The position numbers and the translations under genes are program-made. Below the pieces are notes generated by a model. The model was not told where the DNA came from. It did not search any database and saw only the letters and a list, made by a program, of their open reading frames with translations. From Scenedesmus sp. ARA3 (taxonomy: Eukaryota > Chlorophyta > Chlorophyceae > Sphaeropleales > Scenedesmaceae), in NCBI GenBank assembly GCA_004335835.1, contig RWJK01001956.1:1-64000 (forward strand): DNA of 64,000 nucleotides. Reading direction: 5' to 3'. This document shows positions 1 to 12,200 of the stretch, in pieces (the first letter of the stretch is position 1; each line of letters opens with the position of its first letter).

Positions 1-218
1 ATAAGGTCCTGCGACCCCATGTGTCCATGCTGGGCAGAGCACACGAGCAGGCGCTGTAACAATGTCATCAGGCAAGGCCCTGCTGAGGAGTGCAGATCAG
101 CTGCTTGGTCACCGCATCGTTGATGCTACGGCTCCATGCATAATATGCGAAGTCTGCCGCGCCAGATCAACACCGTCACCGCCAAGTAGTGACATTTTCC
201 CACGCACGTCTCGCAAGG

Positions 219-2802
219 ATGCTGCGCGTGCTAGCGCAGCAGCTGCCCAAGCTGCCACATGTATTAAAGGCATCTGCTCCTTGCATTACGCAAGCTTCAC
301 ACCTCGTCCCGGCAGCGTTCTCCACTAGCAGTAGGTGCGTGCACCACATCCTGCTGCTGCTGTCACTCCCACTTGATCCTCTCATGACACGAGCTAAACT
401 GCTTGTTCGTCTTGCAGTGGCAGTCAGCAGAGCACATGGAGTCCGTCAGCTGCATGGGCTGGTGCCTCCCTGGCAGTTGCTGCCTCTGCAGTTGCAGCAG
501 CGCAGTCGACGGTGGTGCAGGCAGACGCAGCTGCTCCTGAGCAGGTAAGCACACACACAGCTGTTGTACATGCAAACGTCAGGCTGTTCATGGGATGGTA
601 GGAAGCAATAGCACAGAAAACGGCACCATGCCGAGCGGCAAGATGACTCCCTACACTGCAGTTGCACTGAGGGATGTCATGCACTGCTTGCGTACGTTTA
701 CAGGCAACAGCAGTGCTCCTGCGGCGGGCTTGTGGTGTGTTTGGCAGGGTCTCTGTGCAACATGGCATTCAGTAACAAACCGCCGCACCAGTCATGTTGC
801 GCATGGCTGCATGCACAGCTGTGCAGCTTGCAGGAAGCTGCCCTGTGCCTGTTTCCTGCAAGCCCTCATCCCGCCAGCTGCCCTGTGGCTGTTTCCTGCA
901 GGCGCTCAGCCCGCCAGCCGACCCCTACACGCTGCCCAGGCCTACTGGGCAGCTGCCGAGCAACATCACGCTGTACCAGTACGAGGTGTGCCCCTTCTGC
1001 TGCAAGGTAAAGGCCTTCCTGGACTACCACAAGGTGCGGCTGCAGCCACTGCTGCCACTGCCAGATATGAATTGTTTTTATCGTCAAGATGCCCCTGGCA
1101 AGCTGATTGTCCGCCACGGTGTTAGTCAGCTGTTAGGCAGATGTTTATACACGGCATTCTGCAGGTGTGGTGCAGGCTGCAGTAACCCCCGGGTGTTCCT
1201 GCAAGCCGCCGTATGCCAGCCAGCAGCAGGGGGCTGGGTGAAGTGTTGCACATGAACTTGCACTTGCAGCAGCAACTGCCGGAGCAGTTCTTGCAGCTAC
1301 TCAACACCATGTATGCCGCCTCTATGTGATATTTCTGCAGGTGCCGTACAGCACAGTGGAGGTCAACCCTTTGACCAAGGGTGAGCTGCGCTGGAGCAGC
1401 TACCGCAAGGTGCCTGTTGTGCAGATGGGTGATGAGGTGCTGGTGGACAGCAGCGCCATCATCAGCAGGCTGGCAGCAGAGCTGCAGGCCGGCAGCAGCA
1501 GCAGCAGCAGCGACGGCAGCAACAAGGGCAGCAAGAGCTGGTGAGTTGGGGATCGTGGTTTGGAGTTCCAGCAGGGGCAGCACGCAGGGCTTAGTTGCTT
1601 TGATGGTAGGGAGTGGGTGTGGTGCTGGAAGAGACCATGTGTGCCGAAGCCATTTGTACTTGATGTTGCGAGCATGTTCTGTGAAGCCAGGAAACACTTG
1701 CAGGAGGTGCAGGGGGCGGCAGCAGAGATGCAGGCACGCAGCCGCTGCAGCAGTGGCTAACCGCCAGCAGCAACTGCAGCAGTGGCTGGCCGCCAACAGG
1801 ATTGGCAGCAGCAGAATTTTCATGACACAGGTTTTGTGTCCCTGCTGTTTTGCTATCTGTTATTCCTGCAGGTTTAGCGGCAAGTCCAGCAGCATCGGCG
1901 GCAGCGACAGCAGCAGCAGCGCAGAGGAGGAGCGACGCTGGCGGCAGTGGGTGGATGAGCGCTTTGTCAAGGTCATGACAGCCAACATCTACCGCACATG
2001 GGAGTGAGTGGCGCTGCTGCTGCAGCGCTTGCTGTTGCAGCATGGTTGTATGGCAACTTGGGCTTTGTCAAACCTCTCCAGCAACACCAGCAGCAATCAA
2101 TGCACAGCAGCAGCAATCACAGGGGGTGCTTATGCAGTTGTCCTCTGCAGCATGTGCTGTAAATTCGTGCAGCACCAGCTACATCTGCTTTGGGAGGTGT
2201 TTGGTGCCTGTAGAGTTGCCTTTGCTGTGCATCTTTATGCTGCAGCATTGATGATCAGCTGACCCTGCAGTGACCTGGCGAGCATGGTGTGAAAGTCAAC
2301 ACGTCACTCCCCTCATGCCTGTTTGTTTCATCGTGTTTGTTTCATCGTGTTTGTTCTAAACATGATGCTTGCTGATTATGCTGCTGCGCGCAGCGAGTCC
2401 TGGAACACCTTCAGCTACATGACGCAGCAGAGTCACTGGAACTGGGCCGTGCAGCAGTCTGTGCGCCTGGCAGGAGCTGTGCTGATGTGGAAGGTCGGGC
2501 AGGGCATGCCAAAGAAGTACAACATTGAGGGAGACCTGCGGGAGGCGTTGTATGCGGATGCAAACAGCTTTGTGGCTGCTGTGGGCAACCGGCAGTTCCT
2601 GGGAGGGCAGCAGCCAAACTTAGCTGACCTGGCGGTGTTTGGGGTGCTGCAGGCCATCCGCGGGACAGACACGTACAATGATGTGGTGATGCACAGCGAG
2701 ATTGGGCCGTGGCTGAGCCGCATGGTGCAGGTGGTGGGCGAGAGCTTCGAGGTGAAGCAGGTGCCGGGCAAGGAGGCGCTGTCACCGCCAGCAGCAGCCT
2801 GA
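219..2802 (+). CDS. PTGES2-like GST/thioredoxin-fold protein, mitochondrial
   Basis: Six exons join in frame: 219-334, 418-544, 902-1033, 1341-1540, 1872-2003, 2394-2802 (371 aa). The first 39 residues (MLRVLAQQLPKLP... ending AFSTSSR) look like a mitochondrial presequence. Exon 2 encodes an Ala-rich hydrophobic stretch (AWAGASLAVAASAVAAA) that could be a membrane anchor. A thioredoxin-fold domain follows, with the active-site-like motif YEVCPFCCKVKAFLDYH, then the GST-N signatures YRKVPVV and DSSAIISRL. The C-terminal helical domain carries WRQWVDERF, NIYRTW and QQPNLADLAVFGVLQ. This order is that of membrane-associated prostaglandin E synthase 2; in plants and algae the family is usually annotated only as GST-like, and prostaglandin synthesis should not be assumed. 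A Ser-rich insert (about residues 210-240) sits between the two halves. Family assignment is strong; substrate is unknown. Confidence 0.88.
842..920 (+). repeat. Two-copy direct repeat across the exon 3 acceptor
   Basis: Positions 842-880 and 882-920 are near-identical 39-mers with a 40 bp period. Each holds a TTTCCTGCA acceptor-like end followed by the beginning of exon 3. Only the second copy has AG at the junction and stays in frame; the first reads CA-A there. Confidence 0.75.
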
Positions 2803-4038
2803 GCGTGAGCGCCAGCAGCGGTGGCAGCAGATCGGTTGCAGCAGATGCTGGTCAATGCGGGGTGTTGGCATGGCTGGCTGTACTGCGTGGCACTCTGCAA
2901 CACCTTGCAGTAACGGTCTCAACCAAGTCCCATGTTAAGGGTTACAGCTCGGCCATCTTCGCTGAAGTAAGAGCTGCATCATGTTGCACCTACTTTGCAA
3001 ACTGGGATAGAAGCAAATGTGTCTGCTGCAGGACTCCACACGATTTTCATGTGCCGTGCAGGCCATTTCGCCTTACATTTTCGGGCGATGTGTGACGTGC
3101 CACGTCCACGGTGGCCGTTTGACTTTTGGCATCGCTGTGTTGCCAGCCCGGCACAGCTTGCTCGGCTGTATAACGACCCGCTTGCATTTATTATGATAGT
3201 AGTGTGATGACAAGGGTCCGCGCAGGGAGGCATTCGGCTGATTCGACGAGCAGGATGATGCATTGGGGTTCTGTTAGATGTTGTCTACCATGCTACATGT
3301 CATCAGGCCTATATATGCAGCCCACAGGAAGCCAGAACTCCACGGCCTACTCAGTGCGTTTTCAAGGCGGATACGTCTAGCCTTGCGCTCTGTCTCACAC
3401 ATGTACAACTCGAGCGCGAGCTGCTTTTGTGCTTCCGCCTGTGCAGAAGCCAGCAGCCGCGCCTTGCTGTGCTTGTGTGTGCCACATCCTGTCAATGCTT
3501 CACACCAGTATCTCTAGCAGCGTGCTGGGGCCCCGAGCACTGCTAGCAGAGCTGTTGTCGAGCTTGGCGGGATGCTGGGTAGGCTTGAGCAGTGCGTCCG
3601 TGACCTCGGCCGTTTGTGCACCATTGTGCAGCCGCATTGTGTGTGCACGGCATCCTGGAAAGGTTCACTGCTCGCGCGCCCCGCGGCAGTGTTCCTGTGC
3701 CTTGAGCCTGCCCGCATGCAGTGTCAAGTGAGGTAGACGCTTGGTCCCAGTCTTGGCTGCTTGTTGTGATGCTGCACCCATCAAATGGGCCAGCTCGCAA
3801 CATCCGCCAACTGACGAGTCCCTTGAGCAAGGACGAAACTGGGTACCATGCTCAGCATTCAAGCCTGCGATTCTTCTGATGCTCCCGAGGTGCCAGGCCT
3901 GTTTACTCAACATGAGACTTCAACACAGCTAGCAGCACATGCAACATTCCTGCTGCTGCCGAGTTTCATCCAGACTAGGTGGTGCTGCACAGTCACATTG
4001 TGCTGCTGCCGCCGCACTACCATTGAGCAGAGCCACAA
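2803..4038. other. Tail-to-tail intergenic region
   Basis: This 1.2 kb lies between the convergent 3' ends of the PTGES2-like and AP endonuclease genes. I see no conserved protein, RNA gene or mobile element. It presumably holds both 3' UTRs; no TGTAA lies close to either stop. Confidence 0.5.
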
Positions 4039-6877
4039 TTACGCCTTTTTCAGCACCAGTCCCAGCGGCACATGGTCGCTGCCTGTGATCTCCTTGAGGA
4101 TGTAGCTGTCATGCACCTTGTCTGCCAGGTCAGATGACACCTGCAGCAGCAGCAGCAGCAGCAGTACAAAGACGCGTCAGAAAGCAGCAGCAGTTGACGC
4201 CACACGTATGTATGCTGCCCCACCAAGAGACAGTCAGATGCTGCTTGATAAAGCTACTGCGGCATACATCATGCTTCTTCTCAACAGCAAAGGTGCTGGG
4301 CAGGATGCCCTGCAACAGCCCCAGGCATGTTCTGTCACTGCTGCTGTCCCCGCCTGGCCCTGCCCCCCCTCCCCCCTCCCCCCTCTGGCAGGCCTTTCTG
4401 TCACCGCTGCTGTCCCCGCCTGGCGTCCCCCTGGCAGGCTCACCAGGAAGTAATCCAGCCGCCAGCCCCTGTTGCTGGCCCGCGCGTTGAAGCGGTAGCT
4501 GCAGCAGCAGCAGCAGACGCAGCAGCAATGCATCTTAGCCAGGAGTCGATGATCGAGCTTGTGACAGAAGCGATTGTGTGTGCATATTGATATTGCTGCC
4601 ACACCTGTGGTAGGTGTACCCCACCGCGCCCGGGGGCTGCCGCCGGAACCTGTCCACTAGTCACCAGCGCTAGTGCACATGCTGCTGCTGCCGCTGCTGT
4701 CCTTTTTTGTCCAAACCAAACTGTAAAGCATCCCGTACCCCCAACCCCTGCCGCACCTGTGGTAGGTGTACCCCGCCACGCCCGGGTGCTGCTGCCTGAA
4801 GCTGTCCACCAGTCACCAGCGTCAGTGCACATGCTGCTGCTGCTGCTGTCCTTGTTTTGTCCAAACAAAACTGTAAAGCATCCCCTTACCCCCAACCTCT
4901 GCTCACCTGTAGTAGGTGTACCCAACCACGCCTGGGTGCTGCTGCCTGAAGCTGTCCACCAGCCCGGCATGCCCCAACACCTGCTGCCCAAACGAGTCTC
5001 GCTCCTCCTGCGTGAAGCCTGCTGAGCGCAGGTTGCCCTTGGGGTTGTGGATGTCGATCTCGCAGTGCGCGCAGTTGAGGTCTCCTGTGAGCACCACAGG
5101 CTTGCCGCCCGGGCCCTGCTGCAGCTCCTGCAAACATGGAGTGTTGCAGGAAGTCCAAAAAGAGATGCTGAGGGGGAAGTCGATGTGTTTTCGGCGTCGC
5201 CCGTGAGCACCACAGGCTTGATGCCAGCTCCAGAAGCAGAAATGAGGTAGTGCAACAGGGTTTGAAGGTTCTTGGTTGAGGGAAGCAGCAGGATGACGGC
5301 CGCAGCCGACGGCAACAAGGCTCTGCAGTTGAATCGGCGGCAGCGGGCAAGCTGCAATGCGTTATCACCACTCATGCTGCTGGCTCTGTGTCATACCTTG
5401 AGGAAGTGTGCGAAAGCCTTGTCCCACTCTCCCACCCGGTAGTCCAGCCGCTTCAGCCTGCAGCAGGTGCAGGACAACAGGCAGCAAATCTTGACGGCAG
5501 CAGCAGATTTTGATAGCCTGGTGACACCCAAGCCAGCAAGCGTAATGTGCTTGGCAGCTGTGCCTAAAATAAAAGCTGAGCTCCATCACTTCAAACCTGC
5601 CTGCAGGGCATGTGATGCTGACATGTGACCAATAAGCAGTACTGCATGTGACAGCGCAAAACTGCAAAAGTTTGGCCCCTCACCCTTCTCCGCTGTTGGG
5701 CACATAAGCGTTGACCAGCCACAGGTCAGACAGCTCCTGCAGCGTGCGGCGATTGCCAGCGTTACAACAGCAGGGAGAGTTACACACGCAAAGTAAAGCA
5801 GCACGGCGGCAGGCACGATCTTGCAGGCAGACAGGACCCAACAGCTGACACGCCACCTGACACACCAGCCTGCAGGAAACCAGCTATGCGGGCATACACA
5901 GCATCAGCAGTGCAACTATTGCTTTGTCAACTTCTTGGGGCAGCTGCAGCGCGGCAGTGTCACGGCTGTTAGCCCCACTGAAACACCAAACAGCATTTCA
6001 AATCTGTTGCTGGGTCTCACCACTGCCACCACGCGTCCCTCATCGTCGTGTGCCTCCACGCCCATGCCCACTCGGATGCTCAGCGGCTTCTCCCTGCAGC
6101 AGCAGCGGCAGCAGTGGCAGCAGCAGCAGCAGTGGTAGCAGAGGTGCAGCAGCAAGCACAGCAGCAGCAGTGATCACTGGCGTTGCATTGGGCAGGGAGG
6201 GTGCTGCCTTATAAGGTTACTTGCATGCACGCTTGCAGCCGAGCAAGCAGCATGCGTTGAACTGCAACGCGCTGGCTAGGCATCGCCTGCAGCGGTCCAC
6301 CATGTCACAAGCATGCCTGTGATCTAAACAGGGATTGCTTCAGCTGCTGCTGTGTCCCACCTGCAGAGTGTTGCTGTGCCTGAGTAGCCCTTCTTTGCTG
6401 TGGAGCAGTTGAAGGTCACGTGCCAGTCTGTGAGCCCAGCCTCCTGCACAATCTTTTCCACATCGCGCTCCTGCACGACACAACACGCGGCACATCACAC
6501 AACCCAGCAACAAGGAGTACATGAGCGGGTTTCTCGAGTTCAAGTTGGTTGCGAGGCTACAGCTATGTGACATACTTGTCGTGCCCAACAGCTGCTGCGT
6601 TGCATGTCACAACGCTGCAAGCAGACCACACCCAGATGTGAGCCTGCTGGCACCACCTCTGCTGCAGCGGCCGAATGCCGATATAGATTACAAGTCCTCA
6701 ACTGCAACTTGGTTTCCTGCAAGCAGACCACACCCAGCTGTGCTCACAATACCTCTGCTGCAGCTGGCGCATGCTGAGAGCTCACCTGCAGCTTAGTTTC
6801 CTGCAAGCAGACGGCGTCCAGCTGCTCCAGCGCCACCAGCTTCTTCAGCGCCTCAGCGTCCTGCAAGCAGCCAAGGG

Positions 6878-6930
<53 letters not shown>

Positions 6931-8276
6931 AGGCAGGCAGGCAGGCAGGCAGGCACTCAAATAATCAGGCAGGCAGTTGGTCATGCTGGCTTGCAGACAG
7001 TCAGCGCCGAACAGAAAGACATGAAGCGTGCTGCAAAGTCCACGGCATGTCCTCAGCGCTTGCAGCGTGCACATCATTGCCCACCCCTGACACGCTATGG
7101 TCCACCCTCTCCCTCCGCACCATATTTTGCACACAGCAACAGCAGCTCCAGGTAACAATGCAATGGCTGCTTCTGCAGCAGCGCCGCACCTTCTTAATGA
7201 GCGCTCTGAAGCCTGCCACGTTCCATGACAGGAAGCGGTGCGCTGGGCCCTCAAAGCGGGGCGGCCGCATGCGCACGTCATACAGCGGGCCTGCACACAC
7301 ACGAGGTACTTCTGTCAGTTGTGCGTGTCATGTGCAGCTAACAATAGCATTGATGCCTGTGCTCAAATCACTTTGATGTTACAGTGGGTGGCCCGCGGCC
7401 TGTACAACGCTGCAGCAGCATTCCTGCGAGCTGCTTTCAACTGCACTCGGTCTGCTTGGCAGGGCTAATGGATTACGGATCCCGCGGACTCTGCCCGGCT
7501 GGCCCTAACCTTCACAACAGAGACAGTATTCAACAGCGCAAAAACAGACATTGCGGATTCTGCATACTTGGGGACATTAGCAGTACATATGCACACCTGG
7601 GGGCGGCTTGGGCTCCTTTGGCTTCCGCTTGGGTTTTGGCTTCTCTGCTGCTGCTGCATCCCCATTAGCAGCAGCTTCTCCGTTTGCTGCTGCTGCTGCT
7701 TCTGCCCCTTCACTTGCTGGCTGCGCGGCTGCCTCAGCTACTCCTGCATCCTTCTTTGGCCTGCAGGCACAGCCAGCATGCCCCTGTCCATTCAAAAGAT
7801 GACCACAGCTTGCAGGACTCAAGGACTCCAAGACGCAGCAAGCAGGTGCACAATACAAATAATGATGTCGCAATCATGAACGTGAGTGTTGCCTTGCAAT
7901 GCTGCTTGTATCTATACAAGGCTGATCATGCAGGGCTCTGTGCTCACTTGGTTGTCCTGCTGCGCTTGGCAGCTGGCTTGGGGCTGCTAGCTGCTGCACC
8001 ATCTTCCTGCTGTGCATTGCCATTCTCGACTTCTGCAGCTGCTTTGGTTCTCCTTCGCCTGTAATCAATGCAACAGGATGAGCAGCATAGGTAGGATGGG
8101 CAGAACTGCTGCCCTGTCAGGTATGCCTGCTTTTGAATGCTGTACAGCTGATCAACGCGCAGGTGTGGGACTTCGACGTCATTACCCGTCCAAATACACA
8201 TAAAACGTTATGATAAGTATAGATCGCACCTGCTGGGCGTCAGTTTCGCCCCTTCCTCAGCGTCCTGCTTGCCCAT
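4039..8276 (-). CDS. AP endonuclease, APE1/ExoIII family
   Basis: Base-excision-repair nuclease that cuts the backbone 5' of abasic sites. Twelve exons join in frame (8276-8230, 8058-7948, 7760-7597, 7290-7190, 6860-6786, 6470-6361, 6093-6021, 5736-5684, 5457-5397, 5127-4907, 4498-4444, 4140-4039; 390 aa). Catalytic residues of the exonuclease-endonuclease-phosphatase fold are all visible: Glu162 in CLQETKLQ, Tyr238 in VNAYVPNSG, Asp281/Asn283 in LTGDLNCAH, Asp354 in RGWRLDYFL and Asp379-His380 in GSDHVPLGL. The first about 115 residues are a low-complexity extension with basic blocks ([26 protein letters not shown]) that look nuclear-localising, comparable to the short basic N-terminus of animal APE1. 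The start is the ATG at 8276: exon 1 ([15 protein letters not shown]) splices in phase into the RRRRTK exon. Intron 10 contains two decayed copies of the end of exon 10. Confidence 0.95.
4590..4966 (-). repeat. Triplicated exon 10 edge and donor (AP endonuclease)
   Basis: Three direct copies with a period of about 155-160 bp lie at roughly 4905-4966 (functional), 4745-4815 and 4590-4655. Each holds about 55 nt of the end of exon 10 ([17 protein letters not shown]), its donor and flanking intron. In the two intronic copies the peptide decays to [10 protein letters not shown] and [10 protein letters not shown], while CAG-GTG donor-like junctions persist. Confidence 0.85.
6877..6954 (+). repeat. 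GGCA tetranucleotide microsatellite
   Basis: About 19 nearly uninterrupted GGCA units, with one GGGA variant near 6930, lie in intron 5 of the AP endonuclease gene, 16 bp from the exon 5 acceptor. Confidence 0.95.
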
Positions 8277-9287
8277 GACGCTAAGAGCCCTTGTCCTGGC
8301 AACAGTGGCACAGCCGCTTTCAGCGCACGCTCTAATCGGAGTAGGCTATTTTGAAATATCTTACTCACGATGCGCGTGTAGAGGAGCGGGTTAGTCCAGT
8401 GGCTAGCAGGGGAATGGTGGCAGGGGACAAGTACAGTCTGGCACTCAGTGCAAGGCGTCCCAGCATTTCATAAGGGCATGGCACGTAACGGTGCTCATTC
8501 AATCAGATCACCCAAACTTCTGAACACTGCAATCACCTGTGTCACCGGCCAACAGCTACCATAGCCGGGCTGTTGAACAGCAGCACAGTGTTACATGGTA
8601 CAACCCTGAATACCATGCTGGCTTGTGCCGCAGATGCCATCATGCGCCATTTGAGTCGCCGTGACACTCATACACCATCAACGGCACACAAATTTAATTC
8701 AACATTATCTAGACACCGTGATCATGCAAAGCCGTCTGCCAGGTGTATGGACCTGCAACCTGCAGGTCTCTCTGAGAGCGCATTTATCCCATGCTCCACA
8801 CGTGCCAGAAGAGCTGTGGCACAATGCCGAGCCGGCAAGTGCACAAAATCAAACAACATCATCATTGCCTTGCAGTACGTAGGAAGGATCACTGTCTCCA
8901 TGCTGCTGTTGGCAAGTGTAGGCACCATGCACGTGCTGGGCTGGGGGGCCAGCACACCCAACAGAGTCAAACGTGTCTGATAAGTATGCCAACTACATTG
9001 AACACGTCAGCAGTGGTCAACACCCTGGTTGTCATCCGTGTCAGCAGCCACTGCACACATGTCAGCTGCATGTATCTCGCAGTCACCCACCACAACTGAC
9101 CTTGAACTGCAACTGCTGAATCAAATTGTACGCCATAGTATCATAACTGTACCAGAACTGTGCCGTTGCCCAGTATATGCACACCAAGCGTCATGCTGCC
9201 AAAGCGGGCGCACCCACACCCTTTCCCGGTCCGACAGCGCAGCAGCAAATGCTGCTCAGCTGCACGAAACAGCCAGCAGCCAGCCAT
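8277..9287. other. Intergenic, upstream of AP endonuclease
   Basis: One kilobase separates the AP endonuclease start codon from the end of the CENP-C-like gene; both are on the minus strand. It must hold the AP endonuclease promoter and the CENP-C-like 3' UTR. No TATA box, TGTAA near the stop, or conserved ORF was recognised. Confidence 0.45.
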
Positions 9288-12200
9288 TCAATGCTTCCCC
9301 TTCTTGCTGCCCGGCGGCCTGCCCCTGCCCTTCTTCGCCCCACCACTGCTAGCAGCTGCTGCTGCCTGCTCCTGCTCGAGCTGCTCCTGCTGCTGCTCCA
9401 GCTGCTCCTGCTCCAGCTGCTTCTGCTGCTTGCGCTTCCTGTCGTGCTGCGGGTCGGGTGCTGGCCACGCTGGGTCAGGCGTGACAGCCACCCGCGTCTT
9501 CACAGTGGGCAGGCCTGCAGCATGAGGCGCAGAATGCATGCCCACATCGCGTCAATGTCAAAGAGTGCAGTTTTGGTCAAGCTGCTGCTGTTCTTGCCCA
9601 GGCCAATAAATTGCACGCCGCTTCAGTTCATTGAGAAGAGCTGCAATGCCCCAGCAACACAGGCAACCCAGCACACACTAGCAGACCGCCAGGCTTCCTG
9701 ACACTAGCTGGCAGTTTGGCTGTCCACGATGTGCTGGCATGCGCGCCTGCATCTCCTGCTGCCACTCACTCCTGTGGTCGCGCGCGTACTCCACGCGCTC
9801 GTTGCGCCAGAACTCCATCGGCTTCTGGCGTTGCCGCGTGGACACGCGCCGCCCGTCAGCGCCCAGCTGCAGCCCGTCACCTGCACGCCGCGCAACCAGC
9901 ATGCGCATTGCATGGTAAAGGCAGTAGCAGCCAGCAGGGTGAGCACTCATAGGTGGCAACAGGTGCCAGGGTGTCATGCGGTCATGCAGAGCTAAGCAGC
10001 TTGATCAGAGCAAGTACTCCAGGAAGCATGGTGCTAGCAGCACGGAAGCATGCGCGCATCACTAGACACCTGACCATAGCATTACATGCTCACGGCCCAT
10101 GCAGCACACACAGCAAACACAGCCACCACCAGCCAGCCACCAGACCCTGCCGCACCTGCTAGGCTCTTCCTGCTCTTGGCTGCGCGGCCCTCCCGAGGCG
10201 TGGCCACAGCCGCATACGAGCGCTTGCTGGCCCTGCCCCTGCCTGCAGCTGCTGCTGCCTCGTTGCCACTGTCAGGCTCAGCTGCTGCCTCCGTTGCTGC
10301 GTCACCATGTGCAGCTGCTGTCCTGCGCCGCGCCCCAGGGCTCTCTGGCGTGAGCCTGATGGGGCACGTTGATCGCGCTGCCGCTGACCGTGCTGCTGCA
10401 GCAGCAGCTGGAGAGCTGTCTACTCCAGTTGGCGCCGCTCCTGCTGCTGCTGCAGCTGCCATGCGGTCCGCATTATCACCAGCATCAAAGCCATCATCGT
10501 AGTCACCGCCTGCTCCACCATACTCATCGCCATCATCATCCGCCCACGCCTCGTTGTCACCAGCAGCAGCTGCTGCTGCAGCGTCCGCAGCCGGCTCACC
10601 AGCAGAAGGGGCCGCTGCACCTGCAGCAGAGGCTGCTGTGTGCGGCGCAAGCGCCACGCGAGCGCTCACAGCACCTGCAGCAGTAGCGGCGCGCTGCGGC
10701 GCTGCAGCTGTGTGCTGCTGTGTGCGTGGCGCGCTGTACTGAATGGCCACGTCCATTTGGCCTGCCTTTGCCGCCTCTCCCCTGAACACACTGGCTGGTG
10801 CAGCTGGCTTGGCACCTGCGTCTGCTGCTGCTGCTGATGTGCGTGCTGCGCTCAGCAGGTGCACCTGCAGCTGGCTGGTGAGTGGGGTGTTGGGGCTGGC
10901 GCTGGTGATGCCTGCAGCTCAGACGCAGCATGTGTCCAGGTTGACTTGCGGGCAACGATGCAGACGTGCAAGTGTTGCAGCAGCAGCTCAAGGTGCAGGC
11001 ACATGTGCCACTGGATGACTATCGCATGCTGGCGAATTGCTGGCGAACAATGCAGCGGAGGGCATGCACACCGTATGCCCCAACTATACATTCAACTAGG
11101 CTGATGACTGCACATACAAGCCACAACAACTGTATCCCAAAGCACCTCACCTGCCACCAGGCTGTCCACGTTCTGCATTGCGTCAGCCATGTCAGATGCA
11201 GTGACGCCCGCCTCGTCCTCGCCCTGGCTGCCGCCCATTCCCACAGCAGCGTCAACATCGCCAGCTACAGCAGCTGCGCTGCGGCTTGCAGGCGGCGGCG
11301 TTGCCTCGCCTGCTGCCTGCAGGTCTGCCTCCAATTGCTGTGCCAGCTGCGCCTGCCAGGCCCGGTTGCCCGCAGGCGTGCGCTCAAACACCGAATCCTT
11401 CTCAGGCACACCCTCAATGGGCGTGAATGCAGCAGCAGCGCGCCGACCTGCAGAGCTGCCCTTGCTGGCGGTTGCCTGGCGCCGGAAGCCACGCGCAGTC
11501 TCTGGCACACCCTCCATGGGAGTGAATGCCAGTGAGGCAGCAGGTGCGGCAGCAGCAGCTGCTGCTGCGCGGCGCGGGCGCGGCCGTGTGTGCATCTCGG
11601 GGATACCCTCGATTGGCGACCAGCCTGAGCGCATGCTGGTGGCGCTGCCAGGCGCTGCTGCTGTCGAGCGCGCCTTGCCAGCGGCAGGCGTCTCTGCAGC
11701 TGCTGCTGCAGCAGCTGCCGCCTCTGCCTCTGCCACTGCCCTTGCTGCTTCCTCTGCTTCAGCAGCAGCTCTTGCCTCCTCTTCTGCTGCACGCGCTGCT
11801 TCTTCTTCTGCGGCAGCTGCTGCCTCTGCTTCAGCCAGCGCAGCCTCAGCCTCAGCAAGCTCTGCTGCTGCTGCATCTGCTTCCGCTTTTGCTGCTGTAT
11901 CAGCCTCCGCTGCAGCCTTAGCAGCAGCCTCCGCTTCTGCCTTTGCTGCCGCCTCAGCCTCCGCTGCAGCCTTAGCAGCAGCCTCCTCTGCTGCCTTGAT
12001 CCGCGCTGCTTCTGCCTCAGCTGCAGCCCTGGCACGTGCAGCTGCTGCCTCTGCAGCTGCCGCCTTTTCTGCACGCCACTGCTGCTCGGCTTCCTCAAGC
12101 GGGGCAATGTTGACAGCAAAATTGTAGCGCTTGGTTGGCCTGCCACTGCCGCGTGCATGCCAAGGCCGCGGCATGCCAGACAGCAGGCGCTGAGCCACTG

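Noticed and set aside
4590..4966. Mutually exclusive alternative exons in the AP endonuclease gene
   Set aside because: The echoes contain only the donor side of exon 10 without an acceptor and upstream half, so they are not complete alternative exons.
8393..8412. TAGTCCAGTGGCTAGC, tRNA A-box-like
   Set aside because: No B box follows within 100 bp.
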